A stretch of 7,669 nucleotides of DNA from Methylocapsa sp. (GCA_003162995.1 PLUZ01000153.1:1-7669), one strand, 5' to 3'. Positions 1 through 6,278 are shown, counted from the first letter of the stretch. Notes: generated by a model from the sequence alone, not told the origin. Program-made: numbers and translations.

Positions 1-25
1 CGGCGAGCGCCGCGAGATTGGCCAT
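1..25 (-). CDS. 5' end of an unidentified minus-strand gene (partial)
   Basis: On the minus strand an ATG at 25 opens a frame that runs off the window and reads MANLAALA. A second in-frame ATG at 43 would add MTNRGS. The start at 25 has an AGGGG Shine-Dalgarno-like sequence (complement of 30-34) about 4 bases upstream; the start at 43 has none. The gene would be divergent from the histidine kinase. Eight codons are too few to identify a family, so no function is proposed, and a chance open frame cannot be excluded. Confidence 0.35.
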
Positions 26-303
26 CGAACCCCTGTTCGTCATGGGCAATCGCCGGCCCAACCTGAGCTGCTTGTCTGTTCCGTGCATGCGTTAAGCCGC
101 ATCATTTTAATTCTCGCAAGTTCATACCCGCCGGCCCCGATGGAAAGCGCCAGGGTCCCAGCCACCAGGTCCAGACCAGCCTTTGTTGCAAACAAATCGA
201 ATGATTGCTTGAGCGGGTCATTAATCTTTTTCCAGCATCGTCTCCGTAATCTTTCAAGTGCTGCGAAAATTGAGCGGGTCTTTCAAAGCGGGTCTTGCAT
301 AGA
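26..303. promoter_or_regulatory. Spacer upstream of the histidine kinase, with GCGGGTC repeats
   Basis: This 278-bp spacer has no convincing gene. It should hold the kinase promoter, and that of the left-edge gene if that gene is real. No clear -35/-10 pair is visible. The heptamer GCGGGTC occurs three times on the plus strand, at 213-219, 274-280 and 288-294. The first two extend to GAGCGGGTC, and the last two lie within the 30 bases before the kinase start. CTTTCAA also occurs twice near the start (251-257 and 280-286). These direct repeats could be regulator sites or chance. Confidence 0.3.
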
Positions 304-1863
304 ATGACGAATGTGACCGCAGACAGGATCGCACTCGAATACGCTGGCGGCCCGGCGGCCGCCATGCCGCGAGGACAGCTGGCCGCCGAGGTGCGCGAAG
401 CGCGTGAAAAGCTGACAGCGTCCGCTCCGTCTCACTATGGCTTCGACCTTGAACTGCTCCGTCTTTTCGCGAAAGGACGCCGCTCTTCAGGCCCGGCGAT
501 GGCCGGGCTCGGCGCGCTGGGCGCCGCTGTCGCCACGACATGGATCGCCGTCGATACAGTCTTGCTTTGGCTCGCCCTCGATCTCGGGGCGCTCCTCTTG
601 GCCTCCCATTTTGCCGGCAAGGTGCTAGCTGCGGAAGACTCGACGCTCAACGCCCGCCGCTGGCAGCGGAAATTCATCTTCACCGAGGCGCTCCAGGGGG
701 TTGCTTGGGCGGTGATGGTCTGGTTCATCGGCCAGTCCGGGGACTCCGACGCACGCAGCTTCGTTCTTGTTTTGTTTTTACTCGTCGCGGCAATGAACGC
801 GACGATCTCCGCCTCGATTCCATTCACCTTGACCTGTGCCTTGGCGCCGATGACCCTGGCAATTCTTGGTTTCCTGTGCTCCGCAAGCCCTTCCAATGGA
901 ACCTATGCCTTGATCGCGCTGGTGTGCGGCACGCAGCTTTATTTCATGTTGCTTGCGATGAGGCTGCATGCGGCCTCGCTCGCAACGCTTTCGTTTCAAG
1001 CCGAGAAAGATGAACTCATCGCCGAGCTCGAACAAGCCAAGGCAAACAGCGATCTAGCCCGCCACCGCGCCGAGGCCGCAAATCTCGCCAAATCCCGCTT
1101 CCTTGCCACGATGAGCCATGAGTTGCGCACGCCGCTCAATGCCATTCTCGGCTTTTCCGAAGTCATGAAAGGCGAATTGTTCGGATCGCACATGATTGCG
1201 TCCTACAAGGATTATTCCAATGATATCCATGCGAGCGGCCAGCATCTCTTGATGCTGATCAATGAAATCCTCGATCTTTCCAGGATCGAGGCCGGACGTT
1301 TCGACCTCAAGGAAGAAGCGGTCGCACTCGCTCACATTGTCGAGGAATGCCGGCGTCTTCTGGGGTTGCGGGCGAAAAAGCGGAATCTCACCATCGAAAA
1401 GGCGGTCGAGCAGGATTTACCGCCGATCATGGCCGATGCGCGCGCACTTCGCCAAGTCATGTTGAATCTTCTGTCGAACGCGATCAAATTTACCCCGAAA
1501 GGCGGATTGATAAAGATCAGGATCGGCTGGACCTCAAAGGGCGGTCAATATGTGGCGGTGCGTGACAGCGGTCCGGGAATTCCGGAAGATGAGATCCCAA
1601 CCGTCATGTCCTCATTCGGCCGCGGAACACTCGCGCAAAAAAACGCCGAGGAAGGCGCGGGCCTTGGTCTGCCGATCGTAAAAGGCCTGGTCGAGCTTCA
1701 CGGCGGAACCTTCACATTGAAATCCAAACCCCGGGAAGGGACGGAAGTCATCGTGATTTTCCCGCCCGAACGGGTGCTGGACGCTTTGCCCGCGACGGCG
1801 GAGGAAAATGGGACGGGAAGGCACGGACGCTGGTTCCAGCGGGAAAGCAGTCCGGCGGCATGA
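304..1863 (+). CDS. Membrane sensor histidine kinase, PleC/DivJ/PdhS type
   Basis: This is a 519-residue sensor kinase predicted to autophosphorylate on His and pass the phosphate to a separate response regulator; it has no receiver domain. Residues 1-64 are soluble. About six hydrophobic segments follow between residues 65 and 222, then a charged, helical, probably coiled-coil linker (about 232-262). The HisKA domain carries the H-box SHELRTPLNAILGFSE with phosphoacceptor His272, followed by the MKGELFG stretch usual in alphaproteobacterial PleC/DivJ/PdhS kinases. The ATPase domain shows the N-box (Asn392 in LLSNAIKFTP), the G1 box (Asp421, DSGPGIP) and the G2 box (GAGLGLP, 451-457), so it looks catalytically complete. 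No PAS or HAMP domain is evident. ATG 304 was chosen; a TTG at 295 is in frame but would add only three residues. The ribosome binding site is weak (AAGCGGG, about 11 bases upstream). A cell-cycle role in the DivK/PleD circuit is inferred from domain similarity only. Confidence 0.9.
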   Translation: MTNVTADRIALEYAGGPAAAMPRGQLAAEVREAREKLTASAPSHYGFDLELLRLFAKGRRSSGPAMAGLGALGAAVATTWIAVDTVLLWLALDLGALLLASHFAGKVLAAEDSTLNARRWQRKFIFTEALQGVAWAVMVWFIGQSGDSDARSFVLVLFLLVAAMNATISASIPFTLTCALAPMTLAILGFLCSASPSNGTYALIALVCGTQLYFMLLAMRLHAASLATLSFQAEKDELIAELEQAKANSDLARHRAEAANLAKSRFLATMSHELRTPLNAILGFSEVMKGELFGSHMIASYKDYSNDIHASGQHLLMLINEILDLSRIEAGRFDLKEEAVALAHIVEECRRLLGLRAKKRNLTIEKAVEQDLPPIMADARALRQVMLNLLSNAIKFTPKGGLIKIRIGWTSKGGQYVAVRDSGPGIPEDEIPTVMSSFGRGTLAQKNAEEGAGLGLPIVKGLVELHGGTFTLKSKPREGTEVIVIFPPERVLDALPATAEENGTGRHGRWFQRESSPAA

Positions 1864-1905
1864 ACCTCCGGCCGCGTGACCTCTGAAATCCGCCTGCCGC
1901 TGCAT

Positions 1906-1931
1906 CCGCGCGAAAAACGCTCGGCCTTTTT
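1906..1931 (+). terminator. Likely intrinsic terminator after the histidine kinase
   Basis: About 43 bases after the kinase stop, CCGCGCG (1906-1912) pairs with CGCTCGG (1918-1924) across an AAAAA loop, with one C/T mismatch in the stem. CC and a run of five T (1927-1931) follow. A GC stem followed by a T run is the usual form of a Rho-independent terminator. It suggests the peptidase downstream is transcribed separately. The AAAAA loop gives the opposite strand a T-rich loop but no T run after the stem, so termination on the plus strand is favoured. Confidence 0.5.
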
Positions 1932-2089
1932 CAAGCAAACGAGCGATTGCCACAAATCGCCTTGCCGGGGTAATCATCGACTTTCCCGGCTCTCGGCCGC
2001 GTTGCGGCAATCTCAACCGGGAACGCAACCCGAAAGTTGTGCCAGCGGCGCCCGGCGCCTTTCCAGCCATCCATAGAGGAAAAGCCGAA
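1932..2089. promoter_or_regulatory. Upstream region of the S10 peptidase gene
   Basis: This non-coding stretch should hold the peptidase promoter, but no confident -35/-10 pair is seen. Two inverted repeats are present: GCCGGG (1964-1969) with CCCGGC (1985-1990), and GTTGCG (2001-2006) with CGCAAC (2024-2029), the latter with a 17-bp spacer, compatible with a dimeric regulator. Both have arms of only 6 bp and may be chance in GC-rich DNA. The ribosome binding site AGAGGA (2075-2080) lies 9 bases before GTG 2090 and decides the start of the peptidase. Confidence 0.35.
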
Positions 2090-3682
2090 GTGCTGTTGCG
2101 ATCAAAACCCTTGCGCCACCATCTGCAAATCTGGACCCTTGCGGCTGCTATCTTGGGGTCCGTTGCCATTTCACTGGCGGGGGCCGAAGAACCGCCGGCA
2201 CCAGCTGCACCGTCAAAAACCGATAGCGGCGCGGAGCAAAATACGGCGCAACAAGGCCACGCCGCAGAACATGCGCAAGCCCCAGCGGCTCAAAACCCTT
2301 TGCCCGCCCCCGCGACAACTTCCCATACGATCGAGCTTCCGGGACGCAAGCTGCGCTTCAAGGCGATTGCCTCCGCGATCCGCTTGAGCAACGCGGAAAG
2401 CCTCGCGCCCATGGCGGATATCGCAACAGTGGCCCTCCTTCTCGAAGGCGCGGATCCCGCCAAGCGCCCGGTCACTTTCGCGATCAATGGCGGCCCCGGC
2501 GCTGCCTCCGCCTGGCTCGATCTCGGCAGCCTCGGACCATGGCGGCTGCCTTTTGATCGCACATCGCTGGCGCCATCGGCGCCTCCGGTCACGGTCGACA
2601 ACGCCGACACCTGGCTCGATTTCACCGATCTCGTTTTCATCGATCCGCCGGGCACCGGCTACAGCCGCATCTTGGCGAAGGGCGATGAGGCACGCCGCCA
2701 TTTTTATTCGGTCAAGGGCGATATAGAGGCCCTTGCCGTCACGATCCGGAAATGGCTCACGGCCAACAAAAGGCTCGTCAGCCCGAAATTCATCGTTGGC
2801 GAGAGCTATGGCGGCTTTCGCGCGCCAAAACTCGCACGAAGACTGCAGGACGAGGAAGGGATAGGGGTCGAAGGCCTTGTGTTGATATCCCCGGTCCTCG
2901 ATTTTGGCTGGTTTGAAGGCACCAACAATCCGCTGACCTTCGTGACGCGGCTGCCATCGCAGGCCGCAGCCGCGAAGGGGCTTGCGGGACAAGATGGGCG
3001 CGCGGCACTTGGCGAGGTGGAAGCCTATGCGGCAGGCCCTTATCTCACGGATTTGCTGCGCGGCGAACGCGATCCCCAGGCGCTCTCCCGCATCACTGAA
3101 AAAGTCGCGGGTTACACCGGCCTCGATCCGGCGCTGGTCCACAAGCTTGGCGGGCGGGTCGACATGGCGACATTCGCGCGCGAAAGGGAGCGCGCGGGCG
3201 CAAAGATCACAAGCTTTTACGACGCGCGCGTCAGCGGTTTCGATCCTTTCCCGCATGGCGCGTCGAGCGATTATTCCGATCCCATTTTGGATGCGATCAA
3301 GACCCCGCTTGCGAGCGCGATGGCCGATCTCACCGGCAACCGTCTCGGCTGGCCGGTCGATGCGCGCTATGAAATCCTCAACGAAGACGTCAACCATGCC
3401 TGGGACTGGGGCAATAATGGACGCGGCCAGGCAGAGGCGCTTTCCGATCTAAAACGCGCGATGGCTCTCGATCCGTCCTTGCGCGTGCTCGTCGCGCATG
3501 GGGTGACCGATCAGGTGACGCCTTATTTTGCCTCAAAGCTTCTGATCGACCAAGTCCCCCCGATGGGCAATCCCGACCGCCTGCGCCTCAAGGTCTATGG
3601 CGGCGGCCACATGCTCTATCTGGACGAGAAATCCCGCGCCGAGCTGCGGGAAGACGCGCGGAAATTGATCGTGGGAAAATGA
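2090..3682 (+). CDS. Secreted serine carboxypeptidase, peptidase family S10
   Basis: The product is 530 residues when started at GTG 2090. S10 enzymes remove C-terminal residues from peptides and are usually secreted. Here a signal peptide (Arg/His-rich n-region, hydrophobic core about 14-29, probable cleavage after Ala-Gly-Ala at residue 32) sends it to the periplasm or outside. Residues 33 to about 80 form a low-complexity linker rich in Pro, Ala and Gln. The S10 signatures are all present: the oxyanion motif NGGPG (133-137), nucleophile Ser239 in GESYGG, Asp474 in GVTDQVTPY and His507 in GGGHMLY, so it should be active. GTG 2090 is preferred over the longer in-frame start at 2039 because AGAGGA lies 9 bases before it and the signal peptide then begins at the N terminus. 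It converges on cobT with a 35-bp gap and shows no functional link to it. Natural substrates of bacterial members are poorly known, so none is proposed. Confidence 0.92.
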   Translation: MLLRSKPLRHHLQIWTLAAAILGSVAISLAGAEEPPAPAAPSKTDSGAEQNTAQQGHAAEHAQAPAAQNPLPAPATTSHTIELPGRKLRFKAIASAIRLSNAESLAPMADIATVALLLEGADPAKRPVTFAINGGPGAASAWLDLGSLGPWRLPFDRTSLAPSAPPVTVDNADTWLDFTDLVFIDPPGTGYSRILAKGDEARRHFYSVKGDIEALAVTIRKWLTANKRLVSPKFIVGESYGGFRAPKLARRLQDEEGIGVEGLVLISPVLDFGWFEGTNNPLTFVTRLPSQAAAAKGLAGQDGRAALGEVEAYAAGPYLTDLLRGERDPQALSRITEKVAGYTGLDPALVHKLGGRVDMATFARERERAGAKITSFYDARVSGFDPFPHGASSDYSDPILDAIKTPLASAMADLTGNRLGWPVDARYEILNEDVNHAWDWGNNGRGQAEALSDLKRAMALDPSLRVLVAHGVTDQVTPYFASKLLIDQVPPMGNPDRLRLKVYGGGHMLYLDEKSRAELREDARKLIVGK

Positions 3683-3717
3683 GGCGGGCGGCTCGGGCTC
3701 GCGGCGATCCGAAATCC

Positions 3718-4743
3718 CTATTCCTCCATTTTGCCCGCCACCTTGGCGTCCTCAAAGGTCGCCATGCCGGTGTGGCAGGCCATCGCCGCCTTGATCACTC
3801 CGAAGGCCAAAGCGGCGCCGGAACCTTCGCCAAGCCGCAATCCGAGATCGAGCAAGGGGGCCTTGCCAAGCCGCCGCAGCACCTCTTTATGAGCGCCCTC
3901 CGCCGAGACATGGCCCGCGATGCAATGGTCGAGTGCGGTTTTATCCAGCGCGTGGAGAATGGCGGCGGCGGCGCAGACCACATAGCCATCGAGAACCACC
4001 GGAATGCGTTCCATGCGCGCCGCTAGGATCGCGCCAGCGATCGCCGCGATCTCGCGGCCGCCAAGCCGGCGCATTACCTCAAGCGGATCGGAAAGATTTC
4101 CTTTGTGGTAAGCGACAGCCGCTTCGACCGCCGCAATTTTCCGCGCCAAACCAAGATCATCGACCCCCGTACCCCGGCCGGCCCAATCGGCCGCCGAGCC
4201 GCCGTACAGCGCATGGTAGATGGCAGCCGCGATGGTCGTATTGCCGATGCCCATTTCGCCGAGGCACAAGAGGTCGACCTCGCCTGCGATGGCCTCCATT
4301 CCAAAAGCGAAGGTCGCGGCGGCCTCCTTTTCCTCCAGGGCCGCGGCCTTGGTGATGTCCTTTGCCGGAACATCAAGGGCCAGATCGAAAACCTTCAAGC
4401 CTAATCCATAGGCTGCGCATATCTGGTTGATCGCGGCGCCACCAGCGGTGAAATTGTCCAGCATGGCGCGCGTGACCGAGGCTGGATAGGCCGACACGCC
4501 ATTGTCCACGACCCCATGATTCCCTGCGAAAACGGCAACGAGAGGCCGGTCGATCGTCGGCTCAGGCTTCGCCTGCCAAGCGGCCAGGAACCCGGCTATG
4601 TCCTCGAGCCGCCCAAGCGACCCCTGCGGCTTGGTCAGCACCGCCTGGCGGGCGCGGACAGCCTGGCGGGACGCCTCCGATTCCCCAGGCATGAGCGCGA
4701 TTAGCGCGCGGATCGAGTCGAACGGTGGTTTCTGGACGGGCAT
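3718..4743 (-). CDS. cobT: Nicotinate-nucleotide--dimethylbenzimidazole phosphoribosyltransferase
   Basis: CobT transfers phosphoribose from nicotinate mononucleotide to 5,6-dimethylbenzimidazole, giving alpha-ribazole phosphate, the lower-ligand precursor of cobalamin. It is cytosolic. The 341-residue protein has the usual family length and motifs: TKPQGSLGRLE (37-47), GNHGVVDNGVSAYP (from 74), LGEMGIGNTT (161-170), GRGTGVDD (189-196) and the C-terminal GEGSGAALAF, whose Glu306 matches the proposed general base (Glu317 in the Salmonella enzyme, from family knowledge). ATG 4743 is the first start that gives the normal N terminus. Its ribosome binding site is weak (CAGG, about 5 bases upstream). 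The gene is divergent from cobS, the next enzyme of the branch, but three small genes now separate them. No cobalamin riboswitch is visible upstream. Confidence 0.96.
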   Translation of the reverse strand: MPVQKPPFDSIRALIALMPGESEASRQAVRARQAVLTKPQGSLGRLEDIAGFLAAWQAKPEPTIDRPLVAVFAGNHGVVDNGVSAYPASVTRAMLDNFTAGGAAINQICAAYGLGLKVFDLALDVPAKDITKAAALEEKEAAATFAFGMEAIAGEVDLLCLGEMGIGNTTIAAAIYHALYGGSAADWAGRGTGVDDLGLARKIAAVEAAVAYHKGNLSDPLEVMRRLGGREIAAIAGAILAARMERIPVVLDGYVVCAAAAILHALDKTALDHCIAGHVSAEGAHKEVLRRLGKAPLLDLGLRLGEGSGAALAFGVIKAAMACHTGMATFEDAKVAGKMEE

Positions 4744-4830
4744 AGCGACCTGAACAGGGGAGAAAACACTCTCTTAGTCCAGCACACCCGCGGCCGATAC
4801 CAAAAACCGGCTGCGGCAACACGCCTTGCT
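4744..4830 (-). promoter_or_regulatory. cobT leader and divergent spacer
   Basis: This is the spacer between cobT and the first cassette promoter; the cobT promoter is expected here. On the minus strand a polypyrimidine patch (complement of the GGGG/GAAAA run around 4757-4765) precedes the gene. No B12-box or other conserved riboswitch core could be found, and no confident -35/-10 pair. The homology shared with the two later cassette units begins just to the right, near 4830. Confidence 0.3.
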
Positions 4831-4832
4831 TT

Positions 4833-4878
4833 TGCTGCGCACGCGATATTGCAATGCAGCATATAAAATCCTATGTAA
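4833..4878 (+). promoter_or_regulatory. Promoter and operator-like palindrome of small gene copy 1
   Basis: The invariant core GCGATATTGCAA (4843-4854) ends in a -35-like TTGCAA (4849-4854). A TATGTA -10-like hexamer follows at 4872-4877 after exactly 17 bp. The same core, spacing and flanking TGCTGC recur before copies 2 and 3. In this copy TGCTGC (4833-4838) and GCAGCA (4856-4861) form a perfect 6-bp inverted repeat around the core. The predicted transcript starts near 4885. It then carries a purine-rich block (GGGGAGGAAAA, about 4895-4905) that is also conserved in the other copies. Confidence 0.6.
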
Positions 4879-4940
4879 CCTTTGTTCGCCAGCTGGGGAG
4901 GAAAAGTTAAAGTTATCAATACGGAATGGAGACCTGCACT

Positions 4941-5186
4941 ATGAAAAGCCAAATTTCCTTCATCGCCATTGGGCTTGTTACTGCGACAACGGCTCTCGGT
5001 TTTGCCACGGCCGGCCACCTGCCCGCCGCCAATCCAAAGGTGATTGTACCGGTCCGCGTGGCGGATTCGGCTAGCACGGGCGCCCCGCGCCGCGTCTATT
5101 GCTACAGCGGCATCAAAGGCGAGCCTGGTAACCTCTACCGGGGCTGGGTCTGTGAGCCCGAGCACGCACCGTCATTGACGAACTGA
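4941..5186 (+). CDS. Small exported two-cysteine protein, copy 1 (unrecognised family)
   Basis: An 81-residue protein of unknown function, the most divergent of three tandem paralogues. The N terminus is a signal peptide (MKSQ, then a hydrophobic stretch about 6-22), with likely cleavage after Ala-Thr-Ala at residue 24. The mature part shares with the other copies the motif CxxGIxG...GxVC with Cys54 and Cys71, the same 17-residue spacing in all three, so a periplasmic disulfide is plausible. The middle region (about 27-50) does not align with copies 2 and 3. ATG 4941 was chosen over the in-frame ATG 4926 because GGAG (4928-4931) lies 9 bases before it and it matches the starts of copies 2 and 3. 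It is followed by a hairpin and by a decayed cobS fragment. I know of no named family that fits. Coding status rests on the conserved motif, the ribosome binding site and the shared promoter. Confidence 0.7.
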   Translation: MKSQISFIAIGLVTATTALGFATAGHLPAANPKVIVPVRVADSASTGAPRRVYCYSGIKGEPGNLYRGWVCEPEHAPSLTN

Positions 5187-5218
5187 AATCGCGGCAGCTG
5201 CTGAGCATGGATGCAAAA

Positions 5219-5243
5219 TGCTGCAGAGGATTTGCAGCAATCC
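5219..5243 (+). other. Hairpin downstream of small gene copy 1
   Basis: TGCTGCA (5219-5225) pairs perfectly with TGCAGCA (5233-5239) across a 7-base loop, 32 bases after the stop of copy 1. An alternative pairing, GGATT (5228-5232) with AATCC (5239-5243), overlaps it. No T run follows, so it is not a standard intrinsic terminator. It may stabilise the 3' end of the transcript, or be chance. It is not present after copies 2 and 3. Confidence 0.35.
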
Positions 5244-5297
5244 TAAGCCGATGTGCACACGCGTGATCGAATCGCTCCCGCAGCGAACGGAGCATTG

Positions 5298-5406
5298 CTC
5301 GACAAACCCACATGATCAAGGATGAGAAGCGATGTGCCCCAGCGCGTCGCTTCTCACAGATTTTTGGCTATGTCTTTGACTTTGCACACAGCTGCCAATC
5401 CAGGGC
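5298..5406 (+). pseudogene. Decayed duplicate of the cobS leader and first codons
   Basis: This segment aligns with 6340-6452, the leader and start of the real cobS, at roughly 85% identity by eye with only small gaps. Its ATG at 5332 opens the frame MCPSASLLTDFWLCL, against MRPGSSLLTEFWLCL in cobS. The frame is cut by a TGA at 5377-5379 where cobS has a Gly codon. After the stop the similarity continues (LPIQ against LPIP) and then ends; the rest of cobS is absent. Several of the differences are synonymous or conservative, consistent with origin from a functional cobS start. The perfect 10-bp inverted repeat around the start codon is preserved (5323-5332 with 5347-5356). It is best explained as the end of a tandemly duplicated unit. 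A retained role for its RNA hairpin cannot be excluded. Confidence 0.8.
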
Positions 5407-5466
5407 GGTTCTCTTAACCCCCACAGCAGCCACCGGAACGAGCCTGCGGCATGAAGCCCCGGTTTT

Positions 5467-5511
5467 TGCTGCAATTGCGATATTGCAACGCAACATTCAT
5501 CTTTCTAAGTT
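5467..5511 (+). promoter_or_regulatory. Promoter and operator-like palindrome of small gene copy 2
   Basis: The invariant core GCGATATTGCAA is at 5477-5488, preceded by TGCTGC (5467-5472). With its flanking bases it reads TTGCGATATTGCAA, a 14-bp palindrome with two central mismatches. TTGCAA (5483-5488) can serve as the -35 and TAAGTT (5506-5511) as the -10, again 17 bp apart. The purine-rich block AGGGAGGAAA (5541-5550) and then CTTATCAA follow in the predicted leader, as in the other copies. Confidence 0.6.
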
Positions 5512-5586
5512 AGATTCAGTCCATAACACTGGAAGATACCAGGGAGGAAAATCTAATCTTATCAATATGGAATGGAGACCGGAACC

Positions 5587-5829
5587 ATGAAAGTCCAGCT
5601 TTCTCTCACGGCACTTTGGCTTGCTCCCGCGCTTGCGGCCCTTGCCTTTGCCACCGTCGGTCACCCGCCATCCTTCGTGGTCCATCATTTCAACCTAGCC
5701 AGTATTGCCGAGGCAAGCGCTTCTCCAAAAAACCATAGCACCTGTGCCAACGGAATCTCAGGTCAATATAGCAAAGTCCATGGCGGCTTCGTTTGTTCAA
5801 CCGAACTTACACCAGCCCCGAAATTATGA
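5587..5829 (+). CDS. Small exported two-cysteine protein, copy 2 (unrecognised family)
   Basis: An 80-residue paralogue of unknown function. A hydrophobic N terminus (about residues 5-24) acts as a signal peptide or anchor. The best cleavage site is unclear: after about residue 24 the -1 residue would be Val, while an Ala-Ser-Ala at 43-45 is a later option. The C-terminal part has the shared CxxGIxG...GxVC motif with Cys53 and Cys70. The mature region is His-rich (26, 33, 34, 50, 65), which might suggest metal or haem contact but is not proof. From about residue 22 to the end it is nearly identical to copy 3, in DNA as well as protein. ATG 5587 was chosen over in-frame ATG 5572 because GGAG lies 9 bases upstream and the start aligns with copy 3. 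Confidence 0.72.
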   Translation: MKVQLSLTALWLAPALAALAFATVGHPPSFVVHHFNLASIAEASASPKNHSTCANGISGQYSKVHGGFVCSTELTPAPKL

Positions 5830-5890
5830 AATCCTTGTCCTAAATTTGCGCTTTCAAACCTTAGATGCATTTTGCGGCGACACCGCAGCT

Positions 5891-5917
5891 CTCGACAAAA
5901 CCCGCGTGATAAGGATG
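5891..5917 (+). pseudogene. Short remnant of the cobS leader after copy 2
   Basis: The 27 bases beginning CTCGACAAAACCCGCGTGAT match the cobS leader at 6340-6367 except for one missing base. The similarity stops just before the cobS start codon, and unrelated sequence leads into the promoter of copy 3. It is the counterpart of the longer remnant after copy 1, apparently shortened by a deletion of roughly 100 bp. The whole spacer 5830-5917 is a near copy of 6279-6367, so the cobS leader similarity is continuous with the duplicated 3' flank of the small gene. Confidence 0.65.
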
Positions 5918-5934
5918 GCAAGATCTCTCGTTTC

Positions 5935-5979
5935 TGCTGCATATGCGATATTGCAACGCAACATGATTTCTGTTAATAA
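5935..5979 (+). promoter_or_regulatory. Promoter and operator-like palindrome of small gene copy 3
   Basis: TGCTGC (5935-5940) precedes the invariant core GCGATATTGCAA (5945-5956). The TTGCAA at 5951-5956 and TAATAA at 5974-5979 are 17 bp apart, the best -35/-10 pair of the three copies. The flank CGCAACAT (5957-5964) is identical to that of copy 2. A purine-rich block (AGGGGGGAAA, about 5995-6004) and GTTATCAA follow in the predicted leader. This may also be the promoter that drives cobS, since nothing resembling another promoter lies between copy 3 and cobS. Confidence 0.62.
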
Positions 5980-6032
5980 GTATCATTCGTAGCCAGGGGG
6001 GAAATTCACGTTATCAAGACGAGGAGATCAAG

Positions 6033-6278
6033 ATGACGAAATGCCAGCTTTCCTTCACCACCATGGGGCTTGTACTTGCCATCACCGCCCTCGCACTTGC
6101 CACGGTCGGTCACCCGCCATCCTTCGTGGTCCATCATTTCAACCTAGCCAGTATCGCCGAGGCGAGCGCTTATCCAAAAAATCATAGCACCTGCGGCAAC
6201 GGAATCTCAGGTCAATATAGCAAAGTCCATGGCGGCTTCGTTTGTTCAACCGAACTTACACCCGCCCCGGAATTATGA
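6033..6278 (+). CDS. Small exported two-cysteine protein, copy 3 (unrecognised family)
   Basis: An 81-residue paralogue of unknown function. The start is clear: GAGGAG lies 6 bases before ATG 6033 and no earlier in-frame ATG competes. The N terminus is hydrophobic (about residues 6-24), consistent with export, and carries an extra Cys4 not found in the other copies. The shared motif CxxGIxG...GxVC has Cys54 and Cys71. Residues from about 23 to the end differ from copy 2 at only a handful of positions (for example Ser/Tyr, Ala/Gly and Lys/Glu changes), while the signal region and the leader differ much more, a mosaic pattern. The stop is 96 bases before cobS with no terminator in between, so cotranscription with cobS is possible. 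Confidence 0.74.
   Translation: MTKCQLSFTTMGLVLAITALALATVGHPPSFVVHHFNLASIAEASAYPKNHSTCGNGISGQYSKVHGGFVCSTELTPAPEL

Noticed and set aside
2020..2045. EcfG-type general stress promoter (GGAAC then CGTT) before the peptidase
   Set aside because: GGAAC is present, but no CGTT occurs at 16-17 bp; the nearest GTT is too close.
2039..2089. Longer N terminus of the S10 peptidase from GTG 2039
   Set aside because: It would place 17 residues before the signal peptide and lacks a ribosome binding site, whereas GTG 2090 has AGAGGA at 9 bases.
1612..2169. Minus-strand frame of 185 codons across the kinase-peptidase spacer
   Set aside because: It overlaps the conserved 3' end of the kinase and the likely terminator, with no ribosome binding site or family features.
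2213..3397. Long open frame of 394 codons opposite the S10 peptidase
   Set aside because: It lies antisense to a gene with a complete catalytic triad, has no recognisable motif, and is typical of GC-rich antisense frames.
4744..4940. Cobalamin riboswitch upstream of cobT or the small genes
   Set aside because: No B12-box or other conserved core could be found on either strand, and the leaders are short.
5567..5590. Seven-codon leader peptide (MEWRPEP) whose stop overlaps the copy 2 start
   Set aside because: Copy 1 has ACG instead of ATG at this place and copy 3 lacks the frame, so it is not conserved and is probably chance.
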